Positions 23,951-37,074 of a stretch of DNA of 64,000 nucleotides are shown here, piece by piece (position 1 is the stretch's first letter; each line of letters begins with the position of its first letter). The position numbers were made by a program, and so were the translations under genes. The notes below the pieces were generated by a model. It saw nothing but the letters and a program-made list of their open reading frames with translations, did not search any database and had not been told where the DNA came from. The stretch is from Zopfochytrium polystomum (Eukaryota > Chytridiomycota > Chytridiomycetes > Chytridiales > Chytridiaceae), in the NCBI GenBank assembly GCA_025765615.1, contig JAIVFJ010000068.1:1-64000 (forward strand), read 5' to 3'.

Positions 23951-24647
23951 GGGGGCGGGCGGGCAGGCGGGGTAAATAACAGGCAGTCGGTGTGCTCTGG
24001 GGGGGGAGGGCCGCGAAAACGGGAGAAACCCGAGCGGGGCGAACGCACACACCTCGTCAATCTTTTTTACAATCTCGCGGAACCTGCGGGTGAGCGCCTC
24101 GCTTTTGCGCTTGAGCAGCGAGTGGCCGGTCTGCGCGCCCTTGAGGCGGTTCTTCATCAGCGTCAGCGCCCTGTTTGGGATTGTTAACGTTGGGAAGGTG
24201 GGTGCCGGTTTTCCAGGAAAGCGGTCAGAACGAAGTAAACAAGAATAGCGAGGAGCGGGGAGGGGGGGGGGGCGGGGGGGAGACGAAGCAGGCGGATGTC
24301 GCTGCCCATCCGCGATCCGAGATCGCAGATCGCAGGCGGGGTGGAAGGTGGGTTGGACGATGCGCAGGTGGCGGGGTTAGGGGGGGGGTGGCAGGGGAGA
24401 TTGGGGATGCGGCGAATGCAGGTCCGCGTCGTTGGTGGAGATCCAAACCCCGCCACCGCCCCCGCCGCCGGCGCCGCCGCCCTCTGATCATCGTCGACCC
24501 CGTCCCACATCCTCTCGCCTCCAGCGCCATCATCCTCGCTCTCCAGCGCCGCCCGCCCGCCCCGCCGCCTTCGCTCTCTCTCTCTCCCTCCCTCCTCACA
24601 TACATGCGCGTCGGGAATACGTTGAGCCTCGCCGCCTGCCCGCTCAT
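22642..24647 (-). CDS. VMA8: V-type proton ATPase subunit D
   Basis: Central-stalk rotor subunit of the V1 sector, 253 residues, matching the family length. Eight exons (minus) in phase: 24647-24604, 24170-24053, 23877-23798, 23658-23546, 23396-23293, 23170-23025, 22912-22839, 22724-22642. The start [15 protein letters not shown], then [74 protein letters not shown] and [13 protein letters not shown] all match subunit D. The Lys-rich coiled C-terminus ends ...[10 protein letters not shown]. It converges with the F-box gene, leaving 140 bases between stops. Introns carry GTT (about 23899-23950) and GT (about 23176-23214) repeats. Confidence 0.97.
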
Positions 24648-25669
24648 GTTTGCGCTTCCTGCTGCTGCTGCTGCTGCACTTGTCTGTGTGTTTTTTTGGT
24701 GTTGCTTTTTTCTCTCTGTCTGGGTGGGCCTTCTGATACATTGCGTACACTGTTCCACACCCTCAATCTGATAAACGCTTCATCCTTCGTCCAACACCTT
24801 CCCTCCAGAGGGGGAAGAAGGGGGAGGTACGAGGGACTCACCCCGTTTTTGCCAGGTTTGCATTGCGGCAAAGATTACACGGTACACATACATTTGTTAA
24901 AGGCCCACACTTTCGGCGCCTCTCCTTTTTCGAATCGCAAACACACTCACACGCACACGCACGCACTCACACTCATACCACGGGGTCGTGCGCCCCTTCC
25001 CTCGCTCCAACCTGAGCCTCCCCCCGTTCGCTGCCAAAAGGAAGGTCGAACAAAGACTGCCGCCGCATAAACCCATACCGCATTTGCGCGACTGCCTCGG
25101 TCCCGAATCAGCGTCGGTAAGACAGACACTACCCCATCCACTTTCGATTGGTTGGTTTTCGTGGCGATCGTCAGTAAGAAAAGCCTTGGATGCGGTAGCC
25201 GATGAGAGAGGCGTAACGATTCGTTTCCCCCTCCCCACGAGTTGGGCAGCGAAGCCGTTTTCCCGCGTTGGGTTTCCCCCCCCTTCCCCCCCCCACGGGG
25301 TCCGCCGGCACGAAACACCTCGACAGAGAAACTGAGAAAGCTTTCGGGGGAGCCCAGGAAAAACAACAACAAAAAAAAAAAAAAAAAAAAAATCAACGCG
25401 CTTGTGGCGCAGGGACGTGTCTGCGCGTCCGTGTCGGCGTGTCTGTCTGTCTGCCTGTCTGCCTCCGAGCAGTGGAGAGGATGGCACATCGGGGGGTCTT
25501 CGAGAAAGCGCTTCGCCCAGTGCGCCCAGTCTCCCTCCCTCACTTTCACCCCCCATCTGTCTATAGCTCTCGCGTCGGTGGGAAAAGGTTCTAGAGCGTA
25601 TAGTAAAGCGCGGAGAAGTCGCCTATTTTAGAAGGGAGAAATAGAGAGAGTGAGAGTGAGAGAGTGACC

Positions 25670-25712
<43 letters not shown>

Positions 25713-26122
25713 TGTGTGTGTGTGTGTGTGACCGGGTTCTGCCCTTATGCTTTCTTCGTGCAAACGGGAGAACGAAGCTAGAAGCGTAAAAACGGAAACC
25801 TGAAAAAAAAAGGGAACAGCGAAAAAAAAAAATCCTTTCCAGCAAGTCAATTCTAATAATAATAATATATTCGCAGCTAGATTTCTCAAACCCAATAGGC
25901 AATCACCCCCGCACCAGCCCGAGCAGCTTTCCTCATTATTCTTGATAGTTTTTTTATTTTTTATCGCTCCCTTCTTCTCTTTCCATCCCTTCTTGGTCCG
26001 CTCTTCTTTTTTATCCGCCCCACGCTATTTTTGCATCGCCCCCCGCACCCCCGGCCCCTCCTTCTTCCCCACCAATACCTTTCGTACTGCGCAGCAGTTC
26101 CTGGACGCGAACGCTGTTCCAA
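24648..26122. other. Divergent intergenic region, repeat rich
   Basis: No exon recognised on either strand. It contains a CTG-rich stretch, CA repeats (about 24940-24975), a GTCTGTCTGCCT repeat (about 25438-25465), a GA tract followed by GT repeats (about 25670-25732) and several A homopolymers. It must carry the promoters of the V-ATPase subunit D and kinase genes. Confidence 0.5.
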
Positions 26123-29299
<3,177 letters not shown>

Positions 29300-29718
29300 A
29301 GGGTTGGGGTGGTAGCAGGTTGATTTGGGGGGGTGGGGTTTGCTCGTCGGACAGGAAGGAGTGGAGAAAACTGACGATGTGAGGATGATAATGATGATGA
29401 TGATGATGATGATGATTGATGACGACGACGGTTAAGGGGGGGATGCCGCGATGACGCGAAACAAAGAATCAGTTCCCAAAGGAAGCATGAGAAGGGAAAG
29501 GAACTGCGAGAGCAGACAAGTTTGTCCGGTCGGTGGAGAAGGGACGAAAAAAAAAAAAAAGGAGAAAAAAAAAGGAAAAAAAAAGGGAATCCATTTGTTG
29601 GAATATGCCCTTGCGAAAAAACAATAATCGATTGACGAAGAAGAAAAAAACTTGACTTGTCACGCCCTTTCTTGTCCCGCGATCTCAGCACCGTTTGTTT
29701 ATTTTTTCAAATGAAAAA
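29300..29718. other. Intergenic region
   Basis: No exon recognised. It includes a GAT trinucleotide repeat (about 29389-29414) and A-rich tracts (29547-29585). This is probably the 3' UTR of the kinase gene plus the promoter of the next gene. Confidence 0.5.
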
Positions 29719-31655
29719 ATGTGCGGCATCTTGTTCGCGGTGCGGACTTGTCACGCCGCCGCCGGTCTCGCCGCAACGGCGTCAACAGAGGGGTTGTTGT
29801 TGGGTGCATCGTGGGCGGCGGCGGCAGAGTCCCGGTCGCCGACGGCGGCGGCGGCGGCAACGGCGGCCGGGGCGACGGTGGGTGCGACTGCCGCCGCCGA
29901 GGGCGAGGAGCCCACCGCCCGCGAGAGCGGCTGGGTTCTCGACGGCGGTGACGATCGCGGCGACTTGCCCGCCACCACCTCCACGGCACAACCCCCCGCG
30001 CTGTGGCCGCGCCTCGCCGCCCTGGTCGCTCGCCGCGGTCCCGACGCCTCGCAGCACCGCGCGTGGTCCGTCCCGCCCCCACTCCCACCATCGCCAACAT
30101 CTCCGCCACCGCCGCAGCCGCAGCAGCAGCATCAGCCCCACCTCCACTGCCGCCTCTTTGCATCCGTGCTCCACCTCCGCGGCCCCGCCGTGCACCCGCA
30201 ACCCGTCGCGTACGCCGACGACTCCCAGCTCTGCTTCAACGGCGAGCTGTACGCTGCGCCGTCGTTCCCCGTGCCGAGCGGCGCCAGCGACATTGCGCTG
30301 CTCGCGGCCGCCCTGCACCGCGACGTCCCCGACACCGCCGTCCACGAGGGCGCCGAGGACCGAGGCGGTGGCGAGGTGGTGGTGGACCCGGTCGTCCGCC
30401 GACTGCTGGGGACGCTGTCGGCCGTGCGCGGCGAGTGGGCGTTCCTGTTCCACCACGCGCCGTCGCGCCGCGTGTTTTTCGGCCGCGACCGCCTCGGCCG
30501 GCGGTCGCTGCTGTGGCACTGGCCTGCCCCCGTCGCTGCTGCCGAAGCCAACGGCGGCGGCGACGGAGCGGTCGCGCCCGAGGACGCGGGTTCGTTTTGG
30601 GTGTCGTCTGTCGCTTGCGCCGTGGACCTGCCGGCGCTGTCGCCGCCGCCGCCGTCGGACGAGGGTGGGGAGGAGGACGCGATGGCTGAGGGAGGTGGCG
30701 GCGGAGGCCGGCCGTTCTGGTCCGAGGTGCCGACCGACGGCGTGTACGCGTTGGACCTGGCGGCGTGGTCGCGCAGCGCCGTGTTTAGCCCCGAGTTTAT
30801 TACAATGTATCCGTGGGAAAGTTCCGCTACCCCGAGGGCGGGCGCTGCGCAGCTGGTAAATGCATTCTGTTACTCTTTATTTGTAACCCCGCGTCTCTCA
30901 CATCCACCGCTCCGCCACCAGATTTCACCGCTCGTGACGACCCTCGTGCGCACGCTTCCCGGTCCAACCGACCTCCTCCCGGCACCGGCTAATCCTTCCA
31001 CAGCAACGCTCACCCTCCCGCCCCTCCCAGCAGACCCGACCCACGCCCTCCACGCCGCCCTCGCATCCTTCGAATCGCTGCTCGCCGAGGCCGTCCGCCT
31101 GCGCGTCGAAACCACGCCTACACCGCCAATCTCGACCGCCTCAACACCGCCGACCGTCGCAATCCTCTTCTCCGGCGGCCTCGACTGCACCGTGCTCGCC
31201 GCCCTCGCCGACCGCGCCCTGCCGCCGGACACCGCCATCGACCTGCTCAACGTCGCGTTCGAGAACCCGCGCGCCAACGCGGCCGCCGCCTCCGCCCAGC
31301 AGAAGCAGCGGCGCCGCCGTCCCGAGTCGGCGGCGGCGGCGGCTGGGGCCAGAGACCTGTACGCGGTGCCGGACCGCAAGACAGGGCGGCTTGGCGCCAA
31401 GGAGCTGGCGGTGCGGTGCCCGCGGCGGGTGTGGCGGTTCGTGGAGATTGATGTGCCATACGAGGAGGCGGTCGCGGAGCGCGAGCGCGTGCTGGGGCTG
31501 ACTGTGCCGGCGGAGAGCGTGATGGATCTGGTACAGCGACGCGAATCTTGGGGGGAAGTTGTGGGCTATGGTTCTTTTTTCGTTCTTTGGTCTCGTTCGA
31601 TTCGACCTGCGCATCGACACCCGTGCATACACGACACTCTCCTAACGACCCCGAC

Positions 31656-31693
<38 letters not shown>

Positions 31694-32424
31694 TTTGGCA
31701 AACAAGAGCATCGCGATCGCCTTTTGGTTCGCAGCGCGGGGGCGCGGCACCGCCGTCTCCCCCGCAACGGGCGCCCGCACGCCGCACTACACGACGCCGT
31801 CCCGCGTGCTGCTCAGCGGGCTCGGCGCCGACGAGCAGCTGGGCGGGTACAGCCGGCACCGCGCAAAGTTCCAGTCCATCCGCGGCGACGGCGAAGGCGC
31901 CGACGCTGCCGCGACGGCTGCGGCGTGGGAGCGGCTGCTGGACGAGCTGCAGCTGGACGTGTCGCGCATCGGCGCGAGAAACTTGGGCAGGGACGACCGC
32001 GTCGTGAGCGATTTGGGGAGGGAGGTGGGTATTTGCGTCTGTGTGTGTGTGTGTGTGTGTGCTGGCTACCAACTAACTTTTCCGCATCTTTTCGCCCGCC
32101 ACCTCCAAATTCAAACCTCTTTGCGTTACCGCCTCCCCCATCTTTTCAACCCCCGGGCCGCAGGTTCGCTTCCCCTACCTGGCCGAGCCCGTCGTGACCT
32201 TCCTCTCGGGCCTCCCCGTGCACCTCAAGACGGACCCGCGCCACCCGCGCGGCGTCGGCGACAAACTGCTGCTGCGGCTGCTCGCGGACCGGCTCGGCCT
32301 CGCCCGCGCCGCCGTCGAGGCAAAACGCGCGGTGCAGTTTGGCGCACGGACGGCAAAGATGGAGAGCGCGAGGGAGACGGGCGACATGGTCGCTGGTGCG
32401 AGGGGGGCCGCTGGGGGGCGGTGA
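29719..32424 (+). CDS. ASNSD1-like glutamine amidotransferase/asparagine synthetase
   Basis: Two-domain protein of 774 residues resembling asparagine synthetase domain-containing protein 1. Exons 29719-30855, 30922-31530, 31707-32024 and 32164-32424 join in phase. The start at 29719 (rather than 29695) leaves MCGILF, with the class II glutaminase nucleophile Cys2. FNGELY and the glycine-rich RDRLGRRSLLW follow. The synthetase half has the PP-loop ILFSGGLDCTVLAALAD, the FWFAARG helix, VLLSGLGADEQLGGYSRHR and the C-terminal RFPYLAEPVV, LPVHLKTDP and GVGDKLLLR. Long Ala/Pro-rich inserts interrupt the glutaminase domain. The true substrate of ASNSD1 proteins is not established. The intron before exon 3 contains a 36-base C homopolymer. 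A donor-like GTGAGT overlaps the stop codon, so a further exon is possible. Confidence 0.9.
31658..31693 (+). repeat. C36 homopolymer in an intron
   Basis: An uninterrupted run of 36 cytosines ends 13 bases before the AG acceptor (31705-31706) of the ASNSD1-like gene, where a polypyrimidine tract is expected. Confidence 0.9.
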
Positions 32425-34066
32425 GTTTGGAAGGGGAGGGGGGGGGTGGGATTAGACTTCGCAAGGAAAGAGACTTCGAGTCGGCTATGTTACTGTTGGG
32501 CGTGGTAAACTTTTTTTTTCTTTAATCCTCCCTTTTTTTGAGGTAATGGTGGACTGCCTGAGGTTTGAACTGGTACTAAATAGGGGGAATAAGGGGAGAA
32601 AAGATCAGCGCAATGCCCGACTGAACTTCACACCCACCGTGTAGCAACTATAATAGACTGCGGCTGCTGCATCCAGTCGATTGACGAAGCTTGTCCTTTA
32701 CTCGCCCGTCGTCGTCCTGCAAGAAGTGGCTCATTCGTGGAGTCTCCGCCAGCGCCCTGAACGGTGAAGCCCCCTCTCGGCGACCCCCAGTGCCCCGTCC
32801 TAGCGATGAAGCTCCACCAGTCTCTTACGCCGTTACCCTCGCCCTCGCGCTCCTTCTACTCGCGTCCCCGTGCATCAACTCCTCCAAGCCGCTCCCCGGT
32901 TTGCTCGGCACGCCGTCGACGCGCCACCCTCGCGGGGACGTACAACTATCGACTTCACGGTTCTGCCGAAGCAGACATATTGTATTCCTCGACTCCCGCT
33001 CTTGGGTCCGCGTGTGCTTGGAACCCTTTAGTCACCGTGCTCATGTGGGACTACAGCGCCGATGTCTCAAGCGGGTCATCCTCCACTTGGAGCGACCTCG
33101 GCAAACCGACCGCGCTGGTTCTCTGCGACTACGCCCAGGGGGTTCTGGGGCCACCGCGTCCTACACTACATCTATCGGTGGTCCCGAAGGGCGCGCACGA
33201 TTCTGCCGCACTTCCAGGCCTTCCAGTGGGTCGGGCCGTCTTCGGGATTGAGGGGCAACTCGCTCAAGCTCGGCGTGGCCATGCAGCTTTATTTAGGTAC
33301 TCGGTCCGCCCTTTGTGTCGTCTACCTTCCTTATCCCCCTTATCTTTCGCTCTCATGTCTCGTGCGTTTACAGAGCTGGCGGACGCACCCACCTTAGACG
33401 GTTCTGCCGTGGTTCTATCGAACCTGTTTGGGAGCCTGAACGGGGCGACGACTCTGTTTCGCAGCACTGCCTTTTTTTTTTTTTTTTTTACTTCATTTTT
33501 CGTCTTTAAGGGGGTGGAAGGGTGGTGTGTGTGCTGTGTGTTTGTGTGTGTGAGTGTGTGTATACAAAAGAGAATGTGTGTGTGTGTGTGTGTGCGTGTG
33601 CGTGTGTGAGAGGTGGGTTGTGAGCAGTTTGAGTTGGAGGAAGGTTGTAGTTGGGCAAGGAAGCGGGGGGAAGTCGTGTGGTCACAAGCACTGCCTGGGG
33701 GGGTGGAAGGGGGTCACTGCGGCAAACAAAACGGGAAATGATGCACTTCGGAGAATGAAGCTGGGTTGGGGGGACGCGGTACTTCCAGGTTGGGTCCAGG
33801 GAATAACCAAAAGAAATAAAATAATATAAAAAATTAAAATAAAGAGGAGAGAGAGCAAGACAGCGAAGAACCGCAGCAAAGAGAGAACGAGAGAACGCAA
33901 CGCGCGGCTACGGGCGAAAAAGTACCGTTCTGCTCCAGCCCCCCACCGCCCGCGGCGCCCTCTTCCACCGCCCATGAATTGCAGGGGGGCAACGGCAGAA
34001 GACCGGCGGCGAAAGTAAGGTTAGTCAATCTTTCTTTGGTTTTTGTGTGGCTGTCCGATTTCAGCC
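32425..34066. other. Largely non-coding stretch around an unidentified gene remnant
   Basis: Besides the doubtful gene at 32691-33510 (listed separately), this stretch has poly-T, a GT microsatellite region (about 33523-33612) and A/T-rich spacer. No other exon with family similarity was seen on either strand up to the stop of the minus-strand membrane protein. Confidence 0.45.
32691..33510 (+). CDS. Unidentified gene or gene remnant with frame breaks
   Basis: I do not recognise the product. Coding-like sequence lies in several plus-strand frames. There is a signal-peptide-like segment VTLALALLLLASPCINSS (about 32830-32883). In a second frame, GKPTALVLCDYAQG continues into GFWGHRVLHYIYRWSRRART if one G is removed from the G5 run near 33137-33142. 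The chain then runs to GVAMQLYL, where a GTACTC donor (about 33297) and a TTTACAG acceptor (about 33373) would join to RAGGRTHLRRFCRG. The change of frame makes a complete model impossible by eye. It could be a real gene with homopolymer errors or a pseudogene. Confidence 0.3.
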
Positions 34067-36175
34067 TCACTTTGGCCCGCGCGCGCCGCCGACGCCGACC
34101 AGCGTGACGACCGTCGCCGCGTCGTCATCGTCGTCGGCGCCGTCGGCGCCGTCGGCGTCCTCGTGCGCGCTGGTCGCCGTCGTCACCGCCGCGGACCGCA
34201 TCCCGTCGCTGCTGCCGTCGCCACCGCGGTCGACGGCCGCCCCACGACGCACGTCGACGGGCGGTGGTGCGGGGCCGCGTCGACGGCGGCGGCGGTAGTC
34301 GTTGTCGTCGTCGGCGTCGTCACCGTCGGCGGCATCGTTCTCAAAACGTGGGTACGCGTCGCGCGGCGGGCGCTTTGGCTTGGACTGCTGGGGCGGCGGC
34401 GGCGGCGGCGACGACGCTGGGGGCGGGTGGCGGGGGGGCGGCGGGTATCCGGGCGGCGGCGGCGGCGGATGCTGTTGCTGGTGCTGGTGGTGCTGTTGCA
34501 GGGGCGGCTGGTTCTGCTGGTAGTTGTAGCTTTGACGCGGCGCGGAGGCCGGGACCTGGATGCGCTGCGGGATCGGGACCGGGGTCGGGGCGGGGCGCGG
34601 GCGGGCGGCATTTCTAATGAGCGTGGACTGTGCCGAGGCGGTGTGCGCGGCGGCGGCGACGTTCTCCCGCGCGGGATGCGGCGGCTGCGGCTGGTGTTGC
34701 TGATATTGTTGGTGCTGTTGGTAATGCGCCTGCTGCTGCTGTTGCTGTTGGTGTTGCCATTGCTGCTGCTCGAAGTGGTGTTTGTCGTGGTAGCTGAAAC
34801 TAGGACGCTGCAAGGAGCCCGTCGGCGACACGTACGCCGGCGGAAGCGGCGAGGGCGAGGGCGACGGCAGCGGTGAAGGCGACAACGACGGCACTCGATC
34901 ACCAGGTGGAGTGGTGTAGCTTGCACGCATAGGCCAAGCGGAGCTCGCGCCCTTTGCGGCCCACTGCGCGGCCGCAACCGCACCAGAACGCCCCGCCTTC
35001 TCGAATTTGACCGCCGTCATTGCAGCGTCCCGCGGGATTTCGATGCTAGGCCCTCCTTTAAGGGCTGCCAGCTCTCCAGGCAGGAATACAGTCGCGGCCG
35101 GGGGTCTCCGCACCGCAGCAGCCTGGCCAGCACGGGTGCGCGCTGCCGCCGCCGCCGCAGCGGTAGTTGCCTCGTTGTTCTTCGCGGCGGGCGCGGCGGT
35201 CGCGCGCAGCCTTTCGTGGATGGCAGCGGTGAGGGCACTGGGGTCGACCTTGTTCTTGACTTCGCGCAGGGCGGCGCGCTCGCGCCGGTAGCCGATGGCG
35301 AGCCACAGCCAGCCGAGGAGCGTGACGACTGTAGTGCCGACCGCTACGCCCGCAAAAGCGCCAAAGAACGACGCTGCCGCTGCAGCGAGCCCGCCGCACA
35401 GTCCCGCGCCGCTAACGTAGCCGGCGACGGCCTTCATGCGGGCGACGCGCGGGTGGAAGCGCTGGGACTGCATCAGGCGGTAGTTTGAAAGCGAAATGCC
35501 GCACATGCTGGACCATTCGACGTTCAGGTGGGCGTCGGCTTGCTGGATAAGATGGGTGGTGTGGATCAGGTGGAGCCGAAAGTGCTGGGTGGCGGCGAAC
35601 GCGAGAAAGTTGAGGTTGACGAGGCCGATGAGGACTAGCAGCGGGAGCGGGGAGACAGCGAGAGCGGAGATTGCGTTGGGTGAAGAAGCTGATGGAGTCG
35701 AATTGGATGCGCCAGAGGTGGAATCAGTCGTTGACGGCAGGCCGGTGGTGGTGTCGTTCCCAAAAATCTTGGTTGCAATTCCCGTTACGATTGGGGCTCC
35801 GCCAGCGTCGGCAGATCCGGAGGAATCGACGAAGGGGGAAGAAGCATTGTCGCCGCCGTCCCGAGCAAATGCAGTGACAGTGGCCCCACGCACTTGAGCG
35901 ACGGCAGCTGCATTTAACACGACGGTCAGCAATGCGGCGAAACGGAGAAAGGTGCGGGCTTGGGCTTCCATCGCTTGTGCCAGGGTACGGCGCCGTCGCC
36001 GTCTGTGGATCCAGAGCCAGAGGCCATCCGCGAAGCCGCGGTCGCGACGGTCGTCGTGGAGCGGGCAGCCTGGGCGTAAGCGGATGCGGTTGGTCGCGGG
36101 GGCGGCGGCCCAGGGCTCGACGTCGCAGTCGCCGCCGCCGCCGCCGCCGCCGCCGCCAACGCCGGGGAGAGCCAT
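34067..36175 (-). CDS. Uncharacterised three-TM protein with Gln/Pro-rich C-terminal tail
   Basis: Single-exon gene of 702 residues that I do not recognise. After a Gly-rich start there is a signal-anchor-like helix (FLRFAALLTVVLNAAAVAQV, about residue 78). An Ser/Thr-rich loop with NDTT and NST sequons follows. A second helix (SPLPLLVLIGLVNLNFLAFA) and a third long hydrophobic segment (GLCGGLAAAAASFFGAFAGV through GWLWLAI) come next. Then the chain is low complexity to the end: Ala/Arg, poly-Gln/His, Pro-rich, Asp-rich and RRRRRR. MEAQARTFLRF at residue 69 is an alternative start that would put the first helix at the N-terminus as a signal peptide. The composition of the tail suggests a disordered cytosolic region; function unknown. 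Confidence 0.65.
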   Translation of the reverse strand: MALPGVGGGGGGGGGDCDVEPWAAAPATNRIRLRPGCPLHDDRRDRGFADGLWLWIHRRRRRRTLAQAMEAQARTFLRFAALLTVVLNAAAVAQVRGATVTAFARDGGDNASSPFVDSSGSADAGGAPIVTGIATKIFGNDTTTGLPSTTDSTSGASNSTPSASSPNAISALAVSPLPLLVLIGLVNLNFLAFAATQHFRLHLIHTTHLIQQADAHLNVEWSSMCGISLSNYRLMQSQRFHPRVARMKAVAGYVSGAGLCGGLAAAAASFFGAFAGVAVGTTVVTLLGWLWLAIGYRRERAALREVKNKVDPSALTAAIHERLRATAAPAAKNNEATTAAAAAAARTRAGQAAAVRRPPAATVFLPGELAALKGGPSIEIPRDAAMTAVKFEKAGRSGAVAAAQWAAKGASSAWPMRASYTTPPGDRVPSLSPSPLPSPSPSPLPPAYVSPTGSLQRPSFSYHDKHHFEQQQWQHQQQQQQQAHYQQHQQYQQHQPQPPHPARENVAAAAHTASAQSTLIRNAARPRPAPTPVPIPQRIQVPASAPRQSYNYQQNQPPLQQHHQHQQQHPPPPPPGYPPPPRHPPPASSPPPPPPQQSKPKRPPRDAYPRFENDAADGDDADDDNDYRRRRRRGPAPPPVDVRRGAAVDRGGDGSSDGMRSAAVTTATSAHEDADGADGADDDDDAATVVTLVGVGGARGPK

Positions 36176-37074
36176 CGGCCCAGTCGCTCTCTCAGTCAGT
36201 AGTATAGTAGTACAGTAATAGCAGCAACAAGCTCGGTCTTTCTCTCTGTCTCTCTCTCTCCTCTGTCTCTCTTCTTCTATCTAGCGGTTTCGCGTTGATT
36301 TTTTTTTTTTTCTTTTTGCCTACCCTCGATTCCAATTGAAAGCGTTTCTTCATTTGCGCCAAGGGCGAGCGGCTTTCACTGTCTGTCGCTCGGTCTCGTG
36401 CCCCCCCCATCACGAATCCAATGTGTCTCTTTGTCTCTTTCTCTGTCTCTTTCGCGAACTTAAGTCTTCGTGTCCAATTTGGAGGAAATAAACAAAAAGG
36501 AACCGCCACCGGAACAGACGGAACATTCTCGGGAGAAAGGAGAGCCATGGAGAGAGATGGAGAGAGAGAAGAGAGGGAAAGAGAGAGAGAGGAGAGAGAG
36601 AGAGAGTAGACAGAGGGACGCAGCGAGCGCACAAACGCACCCCCCCTTGCAGCTCCAGGCTGGCCGCAGGAGACTGGCTGTGACGGCGGAGCTCGTGGGG
36701 GGCGATTGCGCCTGCAGTAGTCACTGCATACTATGCTGCGAAGCAAAGAAGCACGCAAGTGGGGGGAGGCAGGCCAGGGCACACACAGCCTGCGTGGAGA
36801 AGGAAAGGTCTGCGACGAGCCCCGTGGACTAGGGATGCTGCACTCGAGTGCTCTCTCCCCGATTGATCAGCGCGTCCATCTTCATTCTGCAGTATCCTGC
36901 CCCGCACATGTGTAAGATCTTGAGTGCGGCCTTGACTTTGCACGGGGAGGGCTGTCCGGACTCCGGACGAGAGAGACCTGGACCGACCCAAACTGGAACG
37001 AGAGGCCCAACCGGGAGTGCAGTGTAGCTGCAGCGCGATACGTGCGTGCAGTGCATCGCCGCCGCGATGCGAAA
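36176..37074. other. Divergent intergenic region
   Basis: No exon recognised. It contains a GA-type purine tract (about 36536-36606) and CT repeats (about 36240-36283). Promoters of the three-TM protein and of the downstream plus-strand gene should lie here. Confidence 0.5.

Noticed and set aside
29695..29718. Start codon at 29695 for the ASNSD1-like gene
   Set aside because: It would bury the catalytic Cys2; class II glutaminases need Cys at position 2, so 29719 is preferred.
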